From Xanthomarina spongicola (GTDB taxonomy: Bacteria; Bacteroidota; Bacteroidia; Flavobacteriales; Flavobacteriaceae), in NCBI RefSeq assembly GCF_003148645.1, contig NZ_QGGP01000001.1:62001-126000 (forward strand): a DNA stretch of 64,000 bases, read 5' to 3'. Below the pieces are notes generated by a model, which worked only from the letters and a program-made list of their open reading frames with translations, was not told where the DNA came from and ran no database searches. The number at the start of each line of letters is the position of its first letter. The stretch's first letter is position 1. Shown here piece after piece: positions 8,822-16,130 of the stretch. Both the position numbers and the translations under genes were made by a program.

Positions 8822-10465
8822 TTATGTTAAATTTTTATAATAATGCAATAAATTTAAGGTAGAAACATCATGATTGTTAAAAGTGTTATTTTTTATATCT
8901 TTTAAAATATTTCCAGCTAACTTCTTTCCTAATTCTACTCCAAACTGATCAAAACTAAAAATATTCCAAATAATCCCTTGGACAAATATTTTGTGTTCAT
9001 ATAATGAGATTAATTTACCAAGACTCTCTGGAGTTAATTTTTTAATGAAGATTGTATTTGTAGGCTTGTTTCCTTCAAAAACTTTATAAGGCAATAACTT
9101 GTTTATTTCTTCTGCAGATAGTTTCTGCTCTTTTAATTCTTTTAAAACGTCTTCTTTTGATTTTCCTTTTAACAAAGCTTCTGTTTGAGCTATAAAATTT
9201 GATATTAATTTATCTTGATGCTCTTTGTTTTCATGAAGGCTTTCAGCAAAACCAATAAAATCGGCAGGAATTAGCTTAGTCCCTTGATGCATTAATTGAA
9301 AAAATGCATGTTGCGAATTAGTTCCAGGTTGTCCCCAAACAACAGATCCTGTTTGATAGTTAATTGTATTCCCATTTCTATCAATACTCTTTCCATTACT
9401 TTCCATAATGCTCTGCTGCAAATATGTTGAAAACCTATTTAGGTATTGAGAATACGGAATAATAGCTTCTGTTTCGGTTTTAAAAAAGTTATTGTACCAA
9501 ATACTTATTAGCGCCAAAACAACTGGCATATTCTTCTCGAAAGCTGCAGTCTTAAAATGACTATCCATTTTATTAGCTCCTAAAAGTAATTTGCTAAAAT
9601 TACGATAACCAATAGTTAGACTTATGGATAGACCAACAGCGCTCCAAAGAGAAAACCTGCCTCCAACCCAATTCCAAATTGGAAAAATGTTGTTTTCGTT
9701 TATTCCAAATTCTCTAGCCTTTTCAATATTTGTAGAAACAGCTACAAAATGTTTTGAAATATCTTCGGCCTTTGCAGATTGTAGAAACCAACTTTTAATA
9801 GTTTCTGCATTTGTAAGTGTTTCTTGAGTAGAAAAGGTTTTTGAAACAACAATAAAAAGCGTGGTTTCTGGATCTAGTTTTTTTATGACTTCATTTACAT
9901 GATCGCCATCAATATTACTTACAAAATGTGATTTTAAATGATTTTTGTAAAACTCCAAAGAACTAACCACCATTGAAGGACCAAGGTCTGAACCTCCAAT
10001 TCCTATATTTACAACATCTGTAAATGCTTTTCCTGAAAATCCCTTTTTAGAACCATTTACAATTTGATTAGTAAAGTTTTCAATTTTATTTTTTACTTCA
10101 GAAATTTTAGGAATTATGTTTTTCCCATCCACAGAAATGTTTGTATCTTCTTTTGCCCTTAAAGCTGTATGAAGCACTGCTCGATTTTCTGTTTCATTAA
10201 TAGCTTCACCTGAAAAATAGCTTTCAATAGCTTTTTTAAGTTTCGTTTCTTGGGCTAGTTCTAATAACAGATTAAGTGTTTCTTCGGTTATTCTGTTTTT
10301 AGAATAATCAACATAGAAATCTTCCCATTGAATGGTCATTTTATTTGCTCTTTCTGCATCTTGAGCAAATAAATCTTCCATATGAATACCATTAATAGAT
10401 TGAAAATGTTCCTGTAGTTTTTTCCAGGCAACTGTAGATGTTGGATCAATCTTTGGTAAAGCCAT
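8822..10465 (-). CDS. pgi: Glucose-6-phosphate isomerase
   Basis: A 547-residue enzyme of usual PGI length, interconverting glucose 6-phosphate and fructose 6-phosphate in the cytoplasm. Visible family marks are NIGIGGSDLGPSMV (sugar-phosphate binding), VSKTFSTQET, WVGGRFSLWSAVG (signature 1), the SQHAFFQLMHQGTK segment and FDQFGVELGKKLA with the late catalytic Lys. One feature is odd: the segment that normally reads WGEPGTN reads WGQPGTN, so the Glu used as catalytic base in characterised PGIs (Glu355 in E. coli) is Gln379 here, a single base change (CAA for GAA). The rest of the protein looks intact. It lies 5 bases downstream of the M23 peptidase gene and is the last gene of the run. The family call is firm; activity should not be taken for granted. 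Confidence 0.93.
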   Translation of the reverse strand: MALPKIDPTSTVAWKKLQEHFQSINGIHMEDLFAQDAERANKMTIQWEDFYVDYSKNRITEETLNLLLELAQETKLKKAIESYFSGEAINETENRAVLHTALRAKEDTNISVDGKNIIPKISEVKNKIENFTNQIVNGSKKGFSGKAFTDVVNIGIGGSDLGPSMVVSSLEFYKNHLKSHFVSNIDGDHVNEVIKKLDPETTLFIVVSKTFSTQETLTNAETIKSWFLQSAKAEDISKHFVAVSTNIEKAREFGINENNIFPIWNWVGGRFSLWSAVGLSISLTIGYRNFSKLLLGANKMDSHFKTAAFEKNMPVVLALISIWYNNFFKTETEAIIPYSQYLNRFSTYLQQSIMESNGKSIDRNGNTINYQTGSVVWGQPGTNSQHAFFQLMHQGTKLIPADFIGFAESLHENKEHQDKLISNFIAQTEALLKGKSKEDVLKELKEQKLSAEEINKLLPYKVFEGNKPTNTIFIKKLTPESLGKLISLYEHKIFVQGIIWNIFSFDQFGVELGKKLAGNILKDIKNNTFNNHDVSTLNLLHYYKNLT

Positions 10466-10470
10466 AAAAA

Positions 10471-11766
10471 TTAATTTCCTTGAGTAATAAAAGCTTTTGT
10501 AGGCTTTTTATCATCTTCAAATTTAATATAATCTAATTGAATTTTTAATGGAGCAATATAATCTAAATATCTAGTCTTTAAACTATCTGAAATAGGCTCT
10601 GCTTCAGGCAATTTTTCTTTAAATGGATCAACTTGCTTTCTGTTTTTCCAAAATCTATAACATACATGTGGTCCAGAGGTATTACCTGTCATACCTACCC
10701 AACCTATAACATCGCCTTGTTTTACATACTGACCAACCTTTACATTTTGTTTTTTCATGTGAAGGTATTGTGTTTCATAAGTTGAGTTGTGCTTTATTTT
10801 TACATAATTCCCATTCCCTCTTGTATAAGCAGATTTAATAACTGTACCATTTGCAGTTGCTCGAATTGGTGTTCCTACATTTGCTGAAAAATCTGTTCCT
10901 TTATGTGGTCTAATTTTATTACCATATAAAGCAATACGCCTTCTAAGGTTATATCTAGATGAAATACGCTTGTATTCTACTGGAGCTTTTAAAAAGGCTC
11001 TTCGTAAATTATTAGCTTCTTCGTTAAAATAATCACTTAACCCTTTTACACTATCTGTTTCAAATTCGAATGCATAAAAGTCTTCTTTTTTATGTTCGAA
11101 GAAAGCAGCTTTAATATTATCTACTCCAGCATAAATAGTATCGTCTATATATTTATCTGTGTAAATTACTTTAAACCTATCGCCTTTTTGTAGTCTTGTA
11201 AAGTCTATGGTCCAAGCATAAATATCAGACATTTTATAGGCTAAAACAAAGCTAATGCCTTTTTCGTCTAAGGTTTCGGAAATATTGCTAGTAATAACAC
11301 CAGACACTTCTTTCTCTACATATTTAATTGGCTTTCTGCTTGAGTAGGCATGAATAGAGTCTTGGAAATTTAATACAATATATTCTTCTCTATTTGGCTG
11401 ATAAATAAAGCATTTTGGCTCTTGTAAAGTATCTTTAGAGCATAGTATGGTGTATGGTTTCCCAATTTGGAGTTTTCTAATATCGAAACTATCTTTTGCT
11501 TTTTCGGCAATTTGAAAAATTCTAGGATAGCCAATGTTATTACGTTGCATAATTTCGCCAAAACTATCTCCAGCTCTAACGGTATCTCTTTTTACGTAAA
11601 AATCGTTTAAATTAAAACCAAATTCGTAGATATCTTCTGGCACCACAACTGCCAATTCTTCTTGAACAATTAGAGGCTTTTCTTCTTTGCAACTATTTAA
11701 TCCAAAAACAATTGCAAAAATAATTAGACATTTTTTCCCCAATCTTCTAACTCTTGTTTGGTCCAT
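10471..11766 (-). CDS. M23 family peptidoglycan metallopeptidase lipoprotein
   Basis: A 431-residue lipoprotein (lipobox FGLNSC) with a long N-terminal region and a LysM-like or OapA-like segment (AGDSFGEIMQRN), then a C-terminal LasA/M23 domain. Zinc-site residues are H288 and D292 (HKGTDFS). YLHM supplies the middle His, and the last motif is GPHVC with H367 and C369, where most M23 enzymes have His-x-His. The enzyme would cut peptidoglycan cross-links in the envelope if active. An ATG at 11820 is possible, but the start at 11766 gives a sensible short n-region before the hydrophobic core. Even so, the gene overlaps the last 43 bases of the tryptophan dioxygenase gene in another frame, which points to coupled translation. 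Confidence 0.85.
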   Translation of the reverse strand: MDQTRVRRLGKKCLIIFAIVFGLNSCKEEKPLIVQEELAVVVPEDIYEFGFNLNDFYVKRDTVRAGDSFGEIMQRNNIGYPRIFQIAEKAKDSFDIRKLQIGKPYTILCSKDTLQEPKCFIYQPNREEYIVLNFQDSIHAYSSRKPIKYVEKEVSGVITSNISETLDEKGISFVLAYKMSDIYAWTIDFTRLQKGDRFKVIYTDKYIDDTIYAGVDNIKAAFFEHKKEDFYAFEFETDSVKGLSDYFNEEANNLRRAFLKAPVEYKRISSRYNLRRRIALYGNKIRPHKGTDFSANVGTPIRATANGTVIKSAYTRGNGNYVKIKHNSTYETQYLHMKKQNVKVGQYVKQGDVIGWVGMTGNTSGPHVCYRFWKNRKQVDPFKEKLPEAEPISDSLKTRYLDYIAPLKIQLDYIKFEDDKKPTKAFITQGN

Positions 11767-12647
11767 AGTTCTGGAAAAAATATTCTTCTTTGATATTTTG
11801 GATGCATATATTTTACCCATTCACTTCCTCCTGTTGCTTCAGCTGTTTTTCCACCAATATTTAAGTAGTGATTTGCTGTGTTATAATGTGCCATGACCCA
11901 TTTTATGTTTACAGTGTAATCATAATGACGCATGGCTTTTACTAGATCTTTATTTTCTCTAACGTCTTGTGGCAGTTCTTTAAACTTAGTCCACAAATTA
12001 TTAGTGTTATAGAACTTGGCAAATCTAATAAATTCATCTTTGTATCTTTCTTCAAAAACTGTTAATAAATAACTTTTTTTGCCAGTTTTATAGTCTTTAC
12101 CAGCTGCTTGCCAATATAGATGATTAAATGCGTGCTCGAAAGATGTGTTTCTATCTATTGTTTCTCTAAACCTATTGTCTATTAGATTGATAAGCTCTGT
12201 TGAGGCTAATTCAATTTTTCTGTATTGCGCACTTTGAAAACCACTTGCTGGTGTTAAAGTGTTTCTAAATTTGTTGTATTGTTCTACTTCCATGCCTTCT
12301 CTCATAATTTCGAAAGAAGAGGTTAGCATATCGAAATACCTGCTAACACGCATTAATTTTGTTGAAAAGAATTCAGGCTCGATATGAACTGTATTCGCTA
12401 CTTGGTCTATTTCCCAAAGTATCATTTTAAACAACAATTCGTTGATTTGATGATACATGATAAAAACCATTTCGTCTGGTAACACTGTACGTTGTGTTTG
12501 AAGGTCTAGGAGAGCATCTGTTTGAACATAATCCCAATAGTTAATTGGTTTACTGTATAACAATCCTTTTAAGTGAACATCTAAATCTTGCCCAATGGCA
12601 TCGAATTTTTCTTTTAATTGGCTGGTTAATTCTTTGTCTAATTCCAT
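11724..12647 (-). CDS. kynA: Tryptophan 2,3-dioxygenase family protein
   Basis: A 307-residue haem enzyme that opens the indole ring of L-tryptophan to N-formylkynurenine. The active-site pattern is present: YHQINELLFKMILWEID with the distal His, SGFQSAQYRKIE with the Arg that binds the carboxylate, MAHYNTANHYLNIGG containing the likely proximal haem His, and the TGGSEWVKYM loop. Length is somewhat above the short bacterial enzymes. Its start codon shares one base with the stop of the DUF3108 gene, and its 3' end overlaps the M23 peptidase gene. No other kynurenine pathway gene lies next to it, but the tyrosine degradation genes hppD-hmgA are just upstream. Confidence 0.88.
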   Translation of the reverse strand: MELDKELTSQLKEKFDAIGQDLDVHLKGLLYSKPINYWDYVQTDALLDLQTQRTVLPDEMVFIMYHQINELLFKMILWEIDQVANTVHIEPEFFSTKLMRVSRYFDMLTSSFEIMREGMEVEQYNKFRNTLTPASGFQSAQYRKIELASTELINLIDNRFRETIDRNTSFEHAFNHLYWQAAGKDYKTGKKSYLLTVFEERYKDEFIRFAKFYNTNNLWTKFKELPQDVRENKDLVKAMRHYDYTVNIKWVMAHYNTANHYLNIGGKTAEATGGSEWVKYMHPKYQRRIFFPELWTKQELEDWGKNV

Positions 12648-13429
12648 TAGTTTTCTACTACTATTTTAAATGGGTATTTTAATCCTTTAAATGCGTCTAA
12701 ATCTGCTCTTAAAGAGCCAACAGCTAAATCTGCTTGGATACGTAAAGGTACTTTATTTTTATCATTTGAAACCCATAACGTCAAGCTTTCTTCTTCTTTA
12801 AAAACTCTTCCTGCCATTACATAAGGCCTAAATTTTAAAGCATTTATTTTTCCAAATTCAGTATCAATTTTTTCCTGCCCTAAATATTTTAATTTAAAAC
12901 CATAGTTTTCATCATCAAAAAACATATCTACATGAACCTCATTACCAACTTTTAAATTAATAATATCAAGATTATCTCTTAAATAATAAAAAGTAGAAAT
13001 CATATCTTGAATGTTCGGTTTTGTATCGAAAACCGACTGTCTGTTATGCTTTATGTTATTTACATGAGCTTTATTTTTGTCTTGATCGAATGTAATTTCT
13101 ATGTTTTTAGTATGACCGCCTTCATTTATGTTGCGTACAAACTTATAAGGAACTATTTTTTCTTTATCAAAATAGCTTTCATATCTATCTTCAACTTTAA
13201 AAAACCACGATATAGCTCCAGTAGTCCAGCCTTTACCAACTACATGATAGACAGGTTTGTTTTTATACATGGCATCATTAACGGTAATTGTAGCTTCTCC
13301 AGCTTTTAAAAATCCACTATAACTCATTTCAAAACGAAACCATTCTCCAACACCAAAAGAGCTTTCAGTTTGTGCTGAAACTGTTTGTACTATAAAAATG
13401 GTTAAAAGTATTAGAAGTGGTTTTTTCAT
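12647..13429 (-). CDS. Secreted DUF3108 domain protein
   Basis: A 260-residue protein with a signal peptide ending TVSAQ at about residue 20 and no further membrane helix, so it is periplasmic or outer-membrane associated. The body fits DUF3108: WFRFEMSYSGFLKAGEATITV, a ..WFFKVEDRYESYFD stretch, then LTLWVSNDKNKVPLRIQADL. The pattern implies a beta-sheet-rich fold similar to LolA/LolB-like envelope proteins, but no function is established. It is the first gene of a run with kynA, the M23 peptidase and pgi, each overlapping or within a few bases. A -7 box and an inverted repeat precede it. Confidence 0.8.
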   Translation of the reverse strand: MKKPLLILLTIFIVQTVSAQTESSFGVGEWFRFEMSYSGFLKAGEATITVNDAMYKNKPVYHVVGKGWTTGAISWFFKVEDRYESYFDKEKIVPYKFVRNINEGGHTKNIEITFDQDKNKAHVNNIKHNRQSVFDTKPNIQDMISTFYYLRDNLDIINLKVGNEVHVDMFFDDENYGFKLKYLGQEKIDTEFGKINALKFRPYVMAGRVFKEEESLTLWVSNDKNKVPLRIQADLAVGSLRADLDAFKGLKYPFKIVVEN

Positions 13430-13443
13430 AATTTTATATCTGT

Positions 13444-13467
13444 AAATGTAACTAATTGATTACATTT
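13444..13467. repeat. Inverted repeat in the leader of the DUF3108-kynA operon
   Basis: Arms of 8 bp (AAATGTAA at 13444-13451 and TTACATTT at 13460-13467) are separated by 8 bases. The element lies between the -7 box and the start codon, where an operator or an RNA hairpin could act. No protein is assigned. Confidence 0.4.
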
Positions 13468-13501
13468 TTATTGTCTGTTTTCAATATTACAATTACCATT
13501 C

Positions 13502-13509
13502 CAAATGTA
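13502..13509 (-). promoter_or_regulatory. -7 box (TACATTTG) for the DUF3108-kynA-M23-pgi operon
   Basis: The minus strand reads TACATTTGG, matching TAnnTTTG, about 73 bases before the DUF3108 start codon. Confidence 0.45.
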
Positions 13510-13517
13510 TAAAACAA

Positions 13518-13550
13518 AAAAACTCTATCATTGGTTTTGATAGAGTTTTT
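13518..13550 (-). terminator. Terminator of the hmgA-hppD operon
   Basis: A 13-bp perfect stem (13518-13530 with 13538-13550) has a 7-nt loop and ends in T on the minus strand. It lies 26 bases past the hppD stop codon and separates hppD from the DUF3108 operon. Confidence 0.85.
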
Positions 13551-13575
13551 AGATATTTATTTAGTTAAATATTTG

Positions 13576-14736
13576 TTATAATGTTCCTCTTAATTCCTGT
13601 TCACGTTCTATAGACTCGAAAAGGGCTTTAAAATTCCCAGCTCCAAAACCACGAGCTCCCATTCGTTGGATAATCTCAAAGAAAAGCGTTGGTCTATCTT
13701 CTAAAGGTTTTGTAAAGATTTGAAGTAAATATCCTTCCTCATCTGCATCAATCATAATGGATAGTTTTTGAAGTTCGTTAATGTCTTCTTTCATCATATC
13801 CATATGTTCTCCTAAGCGCCTAGGAATATCGTCGTAATAAGCTTGAGGTGGAGGTGGTAAAAACTCGATTCCTCTTGCTTTAAGTTGTGAGACAGTTTTA
13901 ATAATATCGTCTGTAGCTACTGCTATATGTTGCACTCCAGAGTCTTCATAAAAATCTAAATACTCTTCTATTTGAGACTTTTTAGCAGCTTTTGCAGGTT
14001 CGTTTATTGGAAATTTAATTCTTCCATTTCCATTGCTCATTACTTTACTCATTAGTGCTGAATATTCTGTATGGATTTGTTTATCATCAAAAGACAAAAA
14101 GTTAACAAATCCCATAACATCTTCATACCATTTAACCCATTTATTCATTTGTCCCCAACCTACATTACCAACCATGTGGTCAATATATTTTAAACCTACA
14201 GGTTCTGGATTATAATCTGATTTCCATTCTCTAAATCCTGGCATAAATGTGCCTTTGTAATTCTTGCGTTCTACAAACATATGAACTGTTTCTCCATAAG
14301 TATAGATTCCTGCACGAACTACTTCTCCATGCTCGTCTGTTTCTACTTTAGGTTCCATATATGATTTTGCTCCACGCTTTGTTGTCTCTTCGTATGCGCT
14401 TCTTGCATCATCTACCCAAAGAGCAATTACTTTTACACCATCTCCATGTTTTACAATATGGTCGTTTATTGGAGATTTACTGTTTAGTGGTGTTGTTAAT
14501 ACCAATCTTATTTTGTCTTGTTTTAAAACATAGCTAACCTCATCTCTAGATCCTGTTTCTAAGCCTTTATAGGCAAATGATTGAAAGCCGAATGCTGTTT
14601 TATAAAAATGTGCTGCTTGTTTAGCGTTTCCTACATAGAATTCTACATAGTCGGTTCCTAATAATGGAAGAAAATCTTGAGCTCCTTCAAATATTTTCTC
14701 CAATCCGTATTCTACTGATTTTACTTCTTTACTCAT
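13576..14736 (-). CDS. hppD: 4-hydroxyphenylpyruvate dioxygenase
   Basis: A 386-residue Fe(II) enzyme turning 4-hydroxyphenylpyruvate into homogentisate, second step of tyrosine breakdown. Two vicinal-oxygen-chelate halves are visible: DYVEFYVGNAKQAAHFY near the N-terminus and YIDHMVGNVG in the second half. The facial triad is the His of IDHMV, the His of SGVQHIAVAT and the Glu of FFEIIQRMG. The C-terminal gating region (GARGFGAGNFKALFESIE) is complete. The ATG at 14736 begins 14 bases after the hmgA stop; an ATG at 14760 would overlap hmgA. Order hmgA-hppD followed by a terminator suggests one operon supplying and using homogentisate. Confidence 0.95.
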   Translation of the reverse strand: MSKEVKSVEYGLEKIFEGAQDFLPLLGTDYVEFYVGNAKQAAHFYKTAFGFQSFAYKGLETGSRDEVSYVLKQDKIRLVLTTPLNSKSPINDHIVKHGDGVKVIALWVDDARSAYEETTKRGAKSYMEPKVETDEHGEVVRAGIYTYGETVHMFVERKNYKGTFMPGFREWKSDYNPEPVGLKYIDHMVGNVGWGQMNKWVKWYEDVMGFVNFLSFDDKQIHTEYSALMSKVMSNGNGRIKFPINEPAKAAKKSQIEEYLDFYEDSGVQHIAVATDDIIKTVSQLKARGIEFLPPPPQAYYDDIPRRLGEHMDMMKEDINELQKLSIMIDADEEGYLLQIFTKPLEDRPTLFFEIIQRMGARGFGAGNFKALFESIEREQELRGTL

Positions 14737-14750
14737 GTTGTTTTGTTTTA

Positions 14751-15905
14751 TTATAACCAAGATTTATAATAATCTTCGTCTGCTATTTTTAATGCGTCTT
14801 CTGTTACTTTTAATGGTTTAAATGTATCTACCATAACTGCTAATTCGTCTGTTTTTACTTTTCCAATACTACGTTCTGCAGCTCCTGGATGTGGCCCATG
14901 AGCAATACCTGCTGGATGTAAGGAAATATGTCCTGCATCAATATCATTTCTGCTCATAAAATCCCCATCAACGTAATACAACACCTCATCGCTATCTATA
15001 TTACTATGGTTATAAGGTGCAGGAATACTTTCTGGATGATAATCATACAAACGTGGTACAAAACTGCATATCACAAAAGCATCAGACTCAAAAGTTTGAT
15101 GTATTGGAGGTGGTAAATGAATACGTCCTGTAATAGGTTCGAAATCGTGAATTGAAAAGGCATAAGGATAACTGTAACCATCATAACCTACCACATCGAA
15201 TGGATGTGATGCATAAACCATTTCGAAAATATCGTCTTGTTTTTTAACTTTCATTAAAAAATCTCCAGACTCGTTATATGTTTCTAATTCTTGTGGCTGA
15301 CGAAGGTCTCTTTCGCAGAATGGTGAATGTTCCAATAATTGTCCAAACCAGTTTCTATATCTTTTTGGTGTGTAAATAGGTCTTCTGGATTCAACAATAA
15401 ACAATCTGTTATCTTCTGTATCGAAATCCATTTTATAAATTGTACCTCTTGGTACTATTAGATAATCGCCATATTTAAAGTCTAAATTTCCAAGATGTGT
15501 TCTTAGCTTTCCAGTACCTTTATGAATGAATATTAATTCGTCTGCATCAGAATTTTTATAAAAATAATCTGTAGTGGATTGTTTTGGTGCAGCAAGAATA
15601 ATACTGCAATCGCTATTTGTTAATACTGTTTTTCTGCTTTCTAAATAGTCGTTTTCTGGTTTTACTTGAAACCCTCTAAATCGATACGATTGTATGCTGT
15701 TTTCTTTAGCAATTTTTGGAGCAACACTGTATTGCTTATTAATAGCTTTTACTTTTGTTGGTCTTTGTTCGTGATACGAATTTGTAGACATTCCGTCGAA
15801 ACCAACAGTCCCAAAAAGCTGCTCGCTATAAAGACTTCCGTCTTGTTTTCTAAATTGAATGTGTCTTTTAGGAGGTATGTTTCCTAACTTATGATAAAAT
15901 GGCAT
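14751..15905 (-). CDS. hmgA: Homogentisate 1,2-dioxygenase
   Basis: A 384-residue cupin enzyme that opens the ring of homogentisate to maleylacetoacetate. It is shorter than the roughly 430-residue proteobacterial and animal forms, as usual for the Bacteroidota version. Conserved parts are the N-terminal HKLGNIPPKRHIQFR, the cupin strand GDYLIVPRGTIYKMDF, PPPIHQTFES, and HPAGIAHGPHPGAAERSIG, which holds the iron-binding His and Glu region. It is the first gene of the hmgA-hppD pair. Later pathway genes (maleylacetoacetate isomerase, fumarylacetoacetase) are not in this window. Confidence 0.93.
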   Translation of the reverse strand: MPFYHKLGNIPPKRHIQFRKQDGSLYSEQLFGTVGFDGMSTNSYHEQRPTKVKAINKQYSVAPKIAKENSIQSYRFRGFQVKPENDYLESRKTVLTNSDCSIILAAPKQSTTDYFYKNSDADELIFIHKGTGKLRTHLGNLDFKYGDYLIVPRGTIYKMDFDTEDNRLFIVESRRPIYTPKRYRNWFGQLLEHSPFCERDLRQPQELETYNESGDFLMKVKKQDDIFEMVYASHPFDVVGYDGYSYPYAFSIHDFEPITGRIHLPPPIHQTFESDAFVICSFVPRLYDYHPESIPAPYNHSNIDSDEVLYYVDGDFMSRNDIDAGHISLHPAGIAHGPHPGAAERSIGKVKTDELAVMVDTFKPLKVTEDALKIADEDYYKSWL

Positions 15906-16130
15906 TTTTTTAAAATTAAAAAAGTTAATAATAAAAGCCTAGAGGCTTAACTTAAAAAAGTTATTTAAAGATACAATAACCTCTACTTATTCTGGATTTC
16001 TTTTTATAAGAAATTGAAGATGTCTTAATAAATCTTTCCAAAATGGTTTCATAGTTCTACAAATATCGGAAAAATATATGATATTTAAACTTAGTTAGAA
16101 TACTCTATTTTATTCAAAAAGAATGATACA

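Noticed and set aside
8749-8865. A 38-codon plus-strand frame between the TonB receptor gene and pgi.
   Set aside because: It runs antisense into the 3' end of pgi, has no family-like pattern and no promoter.
15987-16052. A 21-codon reading frame on the minus strand ahead of hmgA (starts MKPFWKDLLRH).
   Set aside because: It looks protein-like, but it is too short to support without conservation, and no promoter box or coupling to hmgA was found. It could be a leader peptide or chance.
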